Translations under genes and position numbers: made by a program
Shown here: positions 34,212-45,440 of the stretch, piece after piece
Numbering within the stretch: the first letter of the stretch is position 1
Layout: each line of letters begins with the position of its first letter
Notes under the pieces: generated by a model
What the model saw: only the letters and a program-made list of their open reading frames with translations
Told to the model about the DNA's origin: nothing
The model's database searches: none
NCBI GenBank assembly: GCA_050084515.1
Contig: CM114273.1
Coordinates: 22,010,001 to 22,074,000 of the forward strand
DNA length: 64,000 nt
Reading direction: 5' to 3'
Source: Blasia pusilla
Taxonomy: Eukaryota > Marchantiophyta > Marchantiopsida > Blasiales

Positions 34212-35840
34212 TCAGCCACATGTCGTCTCCTCACCGACCTTTGGATCTAAGGACTCTCCATCAGACCTCACCATCGAAGACTCAACAATCTGGCTCTCCA
34301 TAGCCAACAAGCCCAAATAGGCTAACGCGTGCCATCCTAGTACCAACTCCTCATCACTCTCTTCATGCCAACGAGCTCCAGTCGCATCTCGTTGACTTGG
34401 GCATGGGTTACGGCTCAAACCATATGCATCCTAGTTGAGCGTCCTAGGTCTACTCCTGCAACAAGAGAGCCCATCTCGCAAAATTCTCTGTAAGCTTATC
34501 GGACTCCATCAACCACTTAAGTGAGTGATGATCAGTAATAATGGTAAAGGGGTTGGCAAATAGATAACACCTAAAATTTGCGACAGCCCACACTGGAACC
34601 AAGCACTCACCCTCATACAAGCTATACTTTGCCTTTGCAGCATTGTTTGAGCGACTAGCCTAAGCCACCACGAACTCTCTACTCTCATCGTCATGTTGGG
34701 TGAACACGGATCCAAGCCCCAACATGCTCCAATGTGTATGTAATTGGAAAGGACGCCCTTGATCGGTCTCCTCAATATGGGCGCGGACGTCAATCTATCC
34801 TTGAGCAGCTAAAATGATCTATCCTGCTCACCCCCCTAGTGTCACTCATGATCCACCTTGGTCAGCAAGGTTAGCGGCTTCGTAATCAAATTGAAACCCT
34901 TGACGTACCGTCGATAGAACTTTTCCAATCCCATGAATGCACAAACTCGACTCACATCTGTAGGGCGTGGATTTTGTGAAATATCTTCTACCTTCGTCTG
35001 TTTCACAACAAGGCCCCTTGGGTATATTGTATGACTCAAGTACACAATCTGGTCATAGAAGAACTTGCACTTTCCTAGATGTAGCTTCAACCCATGTAAC
35101 TACAATCGTTGAAACACCTCCTCTAGATGCTCCTCAACTGTGGCGCTAAAGACTACGATGTCATCAATATAATACCTAGCAAAATCAAGACCTGCCAAGA
35201 TCCTATCCATGACCCTCTAAAACTCATCCGGAGCGTTCTTTAACCCAAATGATAAGAACCGCCACTAGTACAAGCACTCCTTCCCGTGAGGATCGATGAC
35301 CCAAAATGCCGTCTTCTGCCTGTCCTCCAATCTCATAAGCAACTGATGGTATCCGGTTTGAAGATCTAATGAACTGAAGATCTTTGCATGCCCAATAGCA
35401 TCAAATATCTCCTTAGGGGTGGGCATGGCATACCTATCAAACTTTGTATGCCGATTGATAGGTTGGTAATCTCCACATATCCGCCTATTCGTCTAGTTGG
35501 CATGCACATCCCTCTTGGTCGGCATGACAGTGGCAGATGCATACTCTCCATGCGACATCTCCACTAGTACTGCTCCAACCAAGTCCTGGCTCCTACTTTG
35601 AATCATAGCCCTCTCCATGTCACTGTACCTATAGGGTCGTCCAAAGAACGGCGTGTCGCTTGACAACTCAATACGAATCCTTGGACCCTTCAGCGTACCA
35701 AAATCATGTATGCTAAATGCAAAATAGCTCCTATAACTCCTAAGGAATTGGTGTATCCGTCGCTGCTCTCCTCCTGTCAACTTAGGGGCCATATCTGGCT
35801 CCCAAGTCTGTCTTGTCACTACGGTAGGACTCTCCGGCAC
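34212..35840 (-). pseudogene. Gypsy RT and RNase H (copy 31.8-37.1 kb)
   Basis: RT begins with the family-specific lead PKLTGGEQRRIHQFLRSYRS and GRPYRYSDMERAMIQSR (35840-35493). The thumb region is at 35090-34842 and RNase H pieces are at 34793-34509 and 34418-34212. It aligns block by block with the RT of the outer element (for example SHGEYASATVMP). Many stops, for example near 35493 and between 35360 and 35100, inactivate it. Confidence 0.85.
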
Positions 35841-36005
35841 GGGTATCGGTGGTTGTTATAGAGCAACCCCATCTCAGACAATAGAACTGGACTGCTCCCC
35901 TGCAACCAACTGCAAACTCTGATCTCCTCCACGTGCAATACCCAGAACCACGCTCGATGCTATGGCTATCATCTCCTGGCGTACCTGCAAATCATCCCAA
36001 GAAGT

Positions 36006-36430
36006 TTAAGTGTGTCTCTCCCGATCACCCCTGGTGTGTCGATCTCCTCGGGTCTCGCCCCCAGCCACTGCCTCAACCGTCTCGGTAGGCATGGGGCTCA
36101 CCAACGAAATAACTATAATCTGTTGCAACCTCAAACGATGGTGTTGAGCTACTTCTAAGCTAAAAATCCATGTCAAGGAGTCAGGTCCATTGCCTGACCC
36201 AAGACATAACGTCGTGATGCCTCTGATAGTGACAATACTATCCTCATTCCTATGGGGAATCCCATCGCTCACTCTCGCTCATCGGCCTTGGGCTCCACCA
36301 ACCGCTAGACTTGGTCATCCCAAACCAAGTCAGGTCCGGCCTCCTTGAATGCATAGGAAGCGGGAAAACTCACAAATGTGGGAAAGGCCATATCCGTGTC
36401 CGTAGAGTTCTATGCAACATCGTGTACCAT
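36006..36430 (-). pseudogene. Residual DNMT3-like methyltransferase tail in second gypsy copy
   Basis: Minus-strand translation in three pieces reads MAFPTFVSFPASYAFKEAG, LVEPKADERE, then YVLGQAMDLT. These match LPTFVSFPSSHAYREGG, LVEPNADERERAMGF and HVLGQAMDLN of the methyltransferase at 2-3 kb, in order and spacing. The upstream catalytic part is missing: gag (ending VTQGV) joins this tail at about 36440. In-frame stops occur near 36306 and 36281. This independent copy shows the methyltransferase is a family trait. Confidence 0.85.
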
Positions 36431-36441
36431 GACTGGATACC

Positions 36442-37047
36442 CTAGGACTTTCTCACCCCCTGAGTGACGTTAATCAACCGATGCAAGCGGGTATAGGCCT
36501 CATGCAAACTCTCACCCGGGCGCCTTTGGAAGTCGTGGATGCTCCGCAACTTCTCCGTCCATACTCTCTGGTAGCTCGTCTGCAACTCAACAAAGAACTC
36601 CACCACGGGGTTGAACCTGGGACTAACCTGACTAGACGGTGCAACCGCTCCAGTGCGAGTTACAGCTCCTAAAGCATCATTGGTGGAAGAGGAAGTAGCC
36701 TCTCCTGACTCCTCCTCTTCATCTGGGAATGGCTCCATCCATGACACATAATGTGGGTCATGGTAGAGTCGCCACGCCTCAATCTTCTGGGCATATCTGT
36801 AGGAAAACTCATGGTAATCGTCCATGGGTGTCCCCTCTAGGTACTAGAACATACCGTTCCATGTTGTAAATGGGTTAAACTCTCTAGAGTTCCTAGCCCG
36901 TTGTGAGTCACACCAACTCTTAAACTCCGCAATAAAGTCGTGTAACTCTATCAGGCCTCTAGCACCCCAAAACCTACGCGGTCCTCTACCCCGGTCGTCC
37001 ATCTCGTACTCAAGTGGTATGACCACTAACTGTGTATGGTGATGCAC
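36442..37047 (-). pseudogene. Gypsy gag (copy 31.8-37.1 kb)
   Basis: Frames 37047-36844 and 36825-36442 read the gag domain: ELHDFIAEFKSWCDSQR, TPMDDYHEFSYRYAQKIEAW, an acidic Ser-rich spacer, FFVELQTSYQRVWTEKLRSI and GESLHEAYTRLHRLINVTQG. It aligns with the outer element's gag over its length. One stop separates the two frames near 36840. The zinc knuckle is lost in the deletion that follows. Confidence 0.85.
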
Positions 37048-37060
37048 TAATAAACTCCTC

Positions 37061-37531
37061 TATACTCTCCCCCTCATCTGAAGACAACACAGAAGGAGAT
37101 CAAGGTGGTCTCTCACGTGGACATCCTCAAAACCTCGCGCCGCTCCGCGTAAAATCTCTAGAGCTACTCTCAAGTCCACCACCTCATCTCTCAAAGTCCC
37201 GAAAGGACGTCGTGATGACCCTCGTGCCCCTCTCGCGAGTAATTACTCAACCACTCAATCTAACATACGGCACTCAATCTACACTCTTTCATTGAGACGT
37301 GTGCTGTACGGCAACAAGCGGCGTGGTGCGGCAAATCGGCTATTGTCCTATCATCTCATCGATAAGACATACCCTCAACTTTGGATAACCCACATAGGTC
37401 TATGTCCCCTAAACCCATATATTAATGATATTATCAACATCTGCACAAAACCCAATATCCCAAATAATTTCCATATACCCAGAAATCCCTAACACGTGGA
37501 GGGAAAAAGACAAGAATGGGTATCATTGTCA
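37061..37531. other. Gypsy 5' untranslated region or degraded spacer
   Basis: Lies upstream (minus sense) of gag and ends at an LTR-like repeat. No primer-binding site or coding frame that I can recognise. Confidence 0.4.
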
Positions 37532-38064
37532 TGTCGGGCTTGAGAGCTCATTCTCTCTTTATAAATCAAGTAGATCTCACATCAACATCTCACACCAAGC
37601 TCTCCATGGTATACACTCTCTCTCATGTCAGACCAAACCCACTCTCCTAATGAGAGGCTTGGGTTACACACACAAGGTAATGAGGACCATAGCTCCGCCG
37701 CCTCATACCAAGAGGTTCAACAAATAAAGAATGAGCTCTCATGCTCTCTCTCTTGGAGGTATACTCCCTTCCTTCTCCCAAGCTCTCTCCTCTATGCTTG
37801 CAGGTCCCCTCCTTGGCTCTTGATCTGCTACAGTAGGTCAAGGGCCACTACCCAAAGTTTAAAGTCAACTATACTCAAAATGGAAACTTGCCCAAAATAG
37901 TAAGTTTCTCTATATGGCTTCAAATGAGCCGAAACGAAGGGGAAACATGCTCTCTCAAGTTACTTGTGGCCTCAGCACGTCATCCTCAACCTCTTGAGGC
38001 CGTCCTGTAGTATCTCCAAAGGCGCTCTACTAGATCTCATCGATCTATCCTAAAAGTCTCGACA
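37532..38064. repeat. LTR-like repeat, 533 bp
   Basis: Bounded by TGTCGGGC and CTCGACA, an inverted terminal pair. From 37560 to 38064 it matches 31950-32460 closely and in the same orientation (shared blocks CACCAAGCTCTCCATGG, ATGAGAGGCTTGGG, GTAAGTTTCTCTATATGG). The first 28 bases differ and replace the 126-bp unit seen at 31826. TTTATAAATC at 37558 could be a TATA box on the plus strand. Confidence 0.75.
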
Positions 38065-39974
38065 CCCAAGACATATGAACCCGGGTGCGGATATATTGAG
38101 CCGTAACCCATGTACGAGCTAGAGGGATGCGATTGGAGCGAGGTGGCATAGTGAGAGTGATGAGGAGATGGTGTCGGGTTGGATCGCATGTGCCTATTTG
38201 TGTTTGTTGGCTATGTCAGGTTAGCAGGAGGCATCCACTCGAGGAGGGAGGTTGGATGGTGAGTCCTCAGATCCAGATGATGGTGAGGAGTCGACAAGGA
38301 CTGGAGACATCCACGATGATGAGATGGTCTTGGAGTACCTGCGCACTCGTGTCTTAGCAAGCACTGTGGGTGCTAGAGAGCAGGATTGAGTCCTACAACG
38401 AGCCAGAAGGTTCAAGTGGGAGGGGACGCATGTGCTTCGAGTTTGGGAGGATGGACGAGTGCGGATGGTGCCGCATCCTTCGCAGCGAGCACGAGTCGTG
38501 AGACATGCTCACGAGGAGTTAGGGCATTTAGGAGTCAAACATACGTATAGCTTGATTCAGATTCAGTTTTTGTGGCGTAGTATGCAGACTGATGTTCAGC
38601 AGTTTGTAGCCAGATGCATTGTATGTGATAGGGTGCTGACATTGTTCAATGCTCCGACACCACACTTGCATCCTTTACCGATCATGGGATTAGGGTATCG
38701 CTGGAGTTTAGACTTTGCAGGGCCTTTACCATTGACGGGACGCCATAGTTGGTACGTGTTGGTCATGGTGGAGCACTTCTCCAAGTGGATTGAGTTGGAA
38801 GCGATGTCGGATAGGTCGAGTGAGGGAGCCGCTTATGCATTTCTTGATGGAGTGCTTAGTCATTTTGATGCACCAGCAGAGGTGTTGACAGACCAGGGTA
38901 CTAAGTTTAGGGGTGAATTTCAAACCTTGTGTGATCAGGCACTGATAGATCATCGTACCACTTCTCGAGATCATCCGGAGGCATATGGTTTGGTAGAGAG
39001 AGTTGTGCATACGGTGAAGGGAGGATTGCAAAAGTATGGACTGTAGAGAGGACACTTGGGACCTATAATTGCCGTGGTTGGCGATGGGTTACCGCTTCAG
39101 TCGGCACGCATCCTTGGGATCAATTTCACCATATTTCTGGCTCTATGGAAGAGAGCGAGAGTTATCGTCGTCGACTCGACGAGATGTGGTTGAGGTACTT
39201 GACCTTGACAATCTAGACGTATGGGTGCGAGCGTGTTCTCAGCGGGATGAGCTCTTTCGAAGAGTCATGCCTATGGCGTTTGAGAACCTGGCTATTGCTC
39301 AGCATCGCGATACTCTAAGGTATGCGACCATGCGTGGAGGTGGCTATTGATAAGGGATTCGGCAATTCCATCTTGGTGATTATGTCTACTTATAGCAAAC
39401 AGCGCCGACGACACGTCGACCCATCACGAACTAGCATCATGGGTGCGCCTCTAGCAGACCCACACAACATGCATCTCAAGCCTATAGGAACAACTGCCAA
39501 GCTCGGATCAATCCTCCCATCTACGTTCGGAAGATGACATGGCGCACATTTACGCACATGATCTTTCCAAACGGTACCATCACGACCCTCTAAAACAAGG
39601 ACTCTTGAATATAAAATCTCTCACACTCGCAGAATAGTGCGTCCCGCCGTCCTGCCATCCTGCCGTTATGTCCAATGTCGTCGGCATTGTCGACATGTCA
39701 AACACAACATCGAGGATGACACATGTGGTGTTTGACGCCATCTCTTGACTTGGTTCCTGAGGGACATTGGCTTTTTCCCAGATAGATGTACATAGGTGGC
39801 ATAGGTAGATTAAAAGATGACTCTTGATGTTATGGATTGCATGAAGGTGACTAATGATGGGACGACATAGCACCCAGCCTCTTGATCTTAGCACCAAAAA
39901 GGTGCATAGCATTCACACTTATTTTGTAGGCTATTTGGAGTTAGAAGGACCTAACCACCAACTAGGGGGGCGAT
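38065..39974 (+). pseudogene. Plus-strand gypsy fragment: RNase H end, integrase, disrupted PHD region
   Basis: Starts in the end of RNase H (a LSRNPC-type block). The frame 38432-39046 is nearly the whole integrase: HAHEELGHLGVKHTYSL and FVARCIVCDRV (HHCC zinc site), WSLDFAGPLPLTGRHSW (Asp), EVLTDQGTKF (Asp) and YGLVERVVHTV (Glu). It continues at 39069-39350 after one stop. The GPY-like start, GDYVYL, then breaks off at about 39400. From about 39400 to 39690 the GPY-PHD coding is present but inverted. A polypurine tract, CTAGGGGGGCGA, is at 39962-39973, followed by an LTR. Confidence 0.87.
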
Positions 39975-40838
39975 TGGAGTTGTCCAGTCGTTCACGTGTA
40001 GAGATGTTAGGATTCATAGCTAGATGAATCTTAGACATGTGTGTGGGTGACAGCCGATGTATGTTGGCAGCGATGTGTATTCGCACGACAACTGTCATGG
40101 TAGATGAGGCGTAGGGCGAGATAGTATCAAGGCCTTGGAAGGGTCTTGTACTCCCCTAATTAGAGAGGTCATATGTGACATGCTCTTAGGAGGTGACCTA
40201 CAAGTGTAGGTTATCCTTCCCTTTATGAGGAGTGGCAACCTTGGAAAGGTTGACCTTCCCAGCCATGTATGGCTCCACTTGGACCTATAGGGTCATGGGT
40301 TAGTTGGTAGTTGGTCTCATGAGGGGACCACATGTGTAGTTGTTAGGGAGCTAGTATGTGTGTACTACACGCTGGTAGTGACCAGCTAGGAGGGAGGTGA
40401 CTTGCGTGAACCTGTCACCCATGGAGGTGCCCAGGGGGTATACCTTGGATGAAGCTTATTTGGAGCTCATCTCCTTGGGATTGCAGATCCTTATTGGGAT
40501 CCGTGATACGGTGCACCTTGCATGTATTGAGCGTGGATTCTCTCTTGAAGAGTGGGCTAGGAGCGATGAATAAGGAAGATCACACGTATTTTGGGAGTCC
40601 CTGTGTACACTTTCTCTTGTTGTTACACCAGTGTGTATCTGATTCACGTATATGGCTGTTTGGATGACGCACAGTTGATTGCAGATTTCATCAGAGTTTA
40701 GAGTGGATATTCAACTTTATATTGGGGTTGTCCAGTCGTTCATGTGTACAGATGTTAGGATTCATAGCTAGATGGATCTCAGACATGTGTGTGTATGACA
40801 ACCAATGTATGTTGGCAGCGATGTGTATTTGCACGACA
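39975..40838 (+). repeat. 3' LTR region with duplicated 116-bp ends
   Basis: A 116-bp unit (TTGTCCAGTCGTTCA... to GCACGACA) occurs at 39975-40090 and 40723-40838, about 90 percent identical, around a 632-bp middle. The second half of the middle and the right unit recur at 56443-56784. As at 31.8 kb, an internal TGTC...GACA LTR (40093-40838) preceded by a copy of its own end is an alternative parse. It follows a polypurine tract directly. Confidence 0.75.
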
Positions 40839-41339
40839 AAGATCCAATGTAGATTGAGGGCAATGTGACACGTTTGTTGATGGGCCATTTTTTTGGCCAA
40901 AGAGACATTAATTCTCATAAATGAGCATGCAAGGATATGAATGTGCATCTGTGTGTGTGGTTGGCATGAGGACTAAGATGATAGGGTGTGTTAGCCACCT
41001 GAATCTTGGATTTTGAGTAGGGTGGACAGACATATCTTAGGAAAATGACTTCCCTCTCCTTGGATGCCTACAAGATATGGTGCATATTTGCGATCAGCCT
41101 TTCAAGATGATGAAGGAAACAATTAGAGTGAGAGATTGAGGACCCATGACCTCTATCAACTAATGCATGACTTGCTACATATATATATTATTGCTAGGTT
41201 GGGGATTGGTGCAACTCCAAGAGGCCATATATGGGCTATTAGATTTACCAAGCTAAGCCAATACACCCACATACAATAGACATCTAGACCAAAAATATTA
41301 ATGCAAGTGGTGTTAACCTATTTTCCAAGTTAATTGTGT
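40839..41339. other. Unassigned flank between gypsy LTR and CACTA remnant
   Basis: No frame or motif that I can support. Confidence 0.4.
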
Positions 41340-42500
41340 ATGGCTATTCATTTGTAGATGGGTGTGTAGCATGGAGATAGTTTTGGAGGATTACGTTCAT
41401 ATGGAGGTGGAGGCTACTGTGGTTGTGATACGCTTGGAAAGGGTGTTTCCTCCTTCATTCATGACCAGTTAGAGTCATTGGCTCATCCATTTTGCCTGAG
41501 AGGTTTGCATACTATGACTTGTGCATTATAGCTAATTGTGTTTTATGGGGTGTTATGTCGTCTACTAAAGCACGAGAAGAGGAACGAAGCATGAGTGGAG
41601 GGGATACATGTTAGGTGAGGCTATGCTCTATCCATCTTAGTTGTTGGTTCGTCTCCATGTTGTTGATCCAATCTCGCATACATCTTGGTTGATGGATGAT
41701 GAAGACAATGCCAATGACATCGATGAAGTACCATACAAAGCATGTGCAAAGGTCCATTTGAGTGAGACTTGCCGCTTGTGGGCACATCTGTGTGTTCTTT
41801 TGAATAATTTATGCATGAAAGAATGGTTAGACCGACATGGCGCAGAGAGGGATGCTTGTCCCACTACTACAACATGAGCGTGATTTTCCTAGTTCCAAAT
41901 CTACAAGACTAATATAGTTCAATGTTGTCGTGTTGGAGAGAACATGGCTAATTATATGGAAATGGATGTGGATGTTGTGGAGCAGATCATTAATTAGACG
42001 TGTTTCCAATGCTTGATGATACACATAAATATGAGGGGTTGGTTGATATTTTTGGATTAGGGTATTTGTCTAGAGACATAAATGAACTCAAGTGAGTGGC
42101 ATTTGTTGCACTTTTGAGCAAGAATCATGAGCATCCAAAAATGCAACCAACATTATCAGAGGGAACCTACCATATTATGAGTGTTGGAGGAGTTTTTAGA
42201 GTTGGATTTCTGCACCTTCCAAATGATTGCGTTGAGGTGCCGATGATATTTTTACTCCTTAAAGACCCAACATCCTCCATCATCATAGATGATTGTGGTG
42301 TCATATGGGTGGACACATACGATTTCACCAACAAGATGATCGAGAGAATGATGAACCCTTTGTCTTTCTCTTGCAAATGGAGCAAAGTTTCAACATCAAT
42401 CATCCTTCCCTTCAATGTTGGAAGTATGTTATTATACACATCCCTCGGAATAGCTAGACAAGCTTTGCAAAAAGTTGAAACAATACGCGTGCTATGATGT
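41340..42500 (+). pseudogene. CACTA (En/Spm) TNP2-like transposase remnant
   Basis: Around 41395-41450 the plus strand reads VIRLERVFPPSF, the signature of the DUF4218 domain of plant CACTA transposases (typically LERIFPPSFF). Around 42180-42250 it reads VLEEFLELDF and MIALRCR, resembling the start of DUF4216 (GVLxEIIELDY, VVLFKC), which follows in such proteins. Further scraps near 42355-42450 fit its end only with frame changes. Order and strand agree with a TNP2 C-terminus. No terminal CACTA repeats were found. Confidence 0.5.
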
Positions 42501-42880
42501 AGAGTAAAATGACGCCGACATCCTAGCTGACACTATGATGTAGATACAAGAAGTTTAATGAATAAAACAAAAATATTTCATATAACATAGAACACAAATA
42601 GTTAGCTACAATATCGTATAATAGTGCATGATTCCACCTTTTTCCCATAAATAAGTTGGTTTAATTCCCTCCATGGTCTACTTCCTTGGAGATTGAATCG
42701 ATTGTGAACTCTTATGGGAAAGCAACGTGTATCTCAACACAATACTGCTCAAAGGATTGAGGCTCTTTGATACCATACGCATACTTCATCTACTTCAACT
42801 TTCTTTGGTGCTCTTGAGTTTAAATTCTCCCAACAATCTGCTCGCTATCTTCACCAATGAAGGTATTATCATATGTTAGT

Positions 42881-43263
42881 TTGCATGTGATGCATTAGAA
42901 GAAATATTTGAAAAACACCCACCATTATAATGTACCAACATAGGTGGGTAAAGACCTCTCGCCGATGGAACCAAAGAATATATGAACTCCTATAATTCCT
43001 TGTACTCTCAACCAACAATACCACCTTCTCCAATACCCCCCATATCCTTGGGTTTACTTATAAGGTCAAAAATATAAATTGAGGAATCCAGCCCTTTTAT
43101 TGAAGTTTTATCAATTTCTAAGTATAAAAAACTATAGAGATAAGGCTTTAAAACTCCAAGTTTGCTTTCGCGGTTGCTTTGCGAGTCCCTAAACTTAATC
43201 CTATACCGATACATTATAATGGTGGGTGTTTTTCAAATATTTCTTCTAATGCATCACATGCAA
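42881..43263. repeat. Foldback element with perfect 54-bp inverted arms
   Basis: Arms 42881-42934 and 43210-43263 are exact reverse complements of 54 bp, separated by 275 bp. The loop holds a short minus-strand frame (43214-43008) of no known family. Perfect arms in otherwise degenerate sequence suggest a recent or homogenised element. Confidence 0.9.
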
Positions 43264-45440
43264 ATCAATACAGTTGCACTTTGTGAGTGTGTTGCCGCTG
43301 ATAGTTGTAAGGTACTTTGCAAATATCATACGGCTACAAAGACTTGAAAATACCATGCGCCTTTTTTAAGTTGCAATCAAGATTGTAGTCGCAAGATAGC
43401 CGCACGATGTGCACTCACAAATTACAATTGCATGATAGTCGTAAAAGTGCAATGCTTATTATAAGAGCTGAGATACATGTAATCCATCATTGTCTTTAAT
43501 AAGATATTATGGGAATGATTTTTGATAATCTAAAGCATATACTATTTCGGAGAAATTTATCGGACTCAATGAAGAATTTTGTCCAAGTATTTCCCGTTGT
43601 TCATCATGAGGACCATCCAAAAATTATCCAACATATTTGAAGAGATCAAAGTTATGACCATGTAAAGATAATGAAGTTTGACGATAAACATCATGCTTTG
43701 GAGGTTATATGCTTGCTGTTTATAGGTATGACTATTTCCATTTTTAAAACATTAACTTTTCAAGGGATAGTACTATTTTTTTACTAAGAAACAAAAATGG
43801 TTATGAGATAAATGCAAACATCATGTTTTCTTTCCATGGAGAGGTACTACTTTTTGATTTCTATGTCTAAAATTCTTTGTGTGAATTATTCTAGTTATGG
43901 ATAACAACGATATTTTTTCATAAAAATAATTTAAATAAATAAATAAATAAACTAGTAAGAAACCCGTGCAATGCACGAAAAATAAAAAAATGTTTAAAGA
44001 GCTTTTGCTAGTGTATAGCACGTGAAAAGATTAATAAACTTTAAAAGATTAATGATGTTGCACTCAATTTCAAATTTTTTTCTTGCTGCCCGTTACATAT
44101 GAAATATTTTCTAACTGCCCGATTACCACATGTCAAACATAAAGGTGTTTACAAATGAAGACAACACTCTTCAATAATAATATAGATATCTAAGAGCAAC
44201 TTTACATTAATGTTGATGCTACTTATGAGTGAAGGGATGAGTTATGAGTATGAAACTATATTTTTTAATATGTGCTTACTTTTGAAACTACCTTCGCATC
44301 ATTTGTGTATGAAAAATTGCCACATCAATCATGTCATTATAAAAGAAGAATAATTCCAAAGACAAACAAATAATATTCAATTGATAAATCTTGGATTTAT
44401 ATGAAATGTTATAGATGTTGAAATCATCATATATGAAAACATCGACGGTTGAATTTTCATTTTCCCTATCCCATCGATTGAAACTCTGATTTACTTTTCG
44501 ATTTTTGTAAATTTCAATTCCTTATCTGCCCAATGTTTTATACCTTAATTACTTTCATATCAAACTTTATAAAAAGTTGAAATTTATTTACGAATAAATC
44601 TCAAAGTCACTCTATAAAAGATTGGAATTTATTTACCTAATCTAATTGAACCATCCCCAATAGTATTTAAGTGTGAAAGTGGACGAGATATACTTTCAAG
44701 TGAAGAAGATGACTCCACACTCTCCTTAGTACATAAATACTAGTGGTCGCCCATCCATAATAACTTAAATTAATTATTATATTTACCTTTGACTAATGAT
44801 TTAATCAACATTTAAAACTTTTCATGTTTAATTAACATTTAAAAAAATTCATTGACTTTTCAATTCAATTTTGAGTGACCTCATTTACTTAGAGGAACAC
44901 TCTTATTAACCTAAAGGGCCAAGTGTTAAATTGAAAGGTATTTCAAAATTATAAAGAGAGGACTATCCATTAAAAAATATGAACTAGCCGATGCACGAGT
45001 GAAACACATCTCCGTCCCCTTAACTGTTCCTGCTAACTCTTACATCTATTTGTTAGTTATGATAAATCAGACAAATTTCATTAGGGTAAAAAACTAAAAA
45101 CCGTCCTCTTTCAATATTTTAATAATATAGATTAATGATGCAAGAAAACAATTCATACTCCTATTTCATAGATTATTAAATTTCAAAGGTTATTGAATGA
45201 TGAAACAAAAAGCACAAGCTAAATTGCTGTCCTCAAGATTATCGTCACCAAAATATGAGATGAAACAGAAAGGAGACCTGGCGTGGGAATTTGGGAACGC
45301 GTGGCAGACCATGTCCGTCGCATGCCGGAGAAAGAGTGTCTGAATGGGATTGGCAGAAGGCCAATCGGTACCTGAAATTTCTCGAAATAGAACACAGGAT
45401 CTGATGGAGAGATTGGTCGATGGAGAGGAGCAACGCAAAA
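43264..45440. other. AT-rich non-coding region with Helitron-like scraps
   Basis: No frame above 70 residues and no recognisable domain. Contains a Helitron-like end (listed separately) and a degenerate second one near 44980-45000 (minus sense CTAGT after a GTGCATCGG hairpin remnant). Confidence 0.5.
43951..43977 (-). mobile_element. Helitron-like 3' terminus, minus strand
   Basis: On the minus strand: CGTGC, loop ATT, GCACG, nine bases, then CTAGT at 43955-43951. Same hairpin and spacing as at 28975-29001. The 5' end was not found. Confidence 0.5.

Larger units (their letters stand above)
31826..37060 (-). mobile_element. Gypsy copy retaining both DNMT tail and PHD finger
   Basis: Minus-strand order: gag (37047-36442), methyltransferase tail (36430-36006), RT (35840-34842), RNase H (34793-34212), integrase (34187-33208), GPY-like module and PHD finger (33195-32791), polypurine tract near 32592, LTR (32588-31826). 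The family and order equal those of the outer element at 1-14.9 kb. Protease and most of the methyltransferase are deleted. Its LTR end cuts the RT of the preceding fragment, so it inserted into it or recombined with it. Confidence 0.85.
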
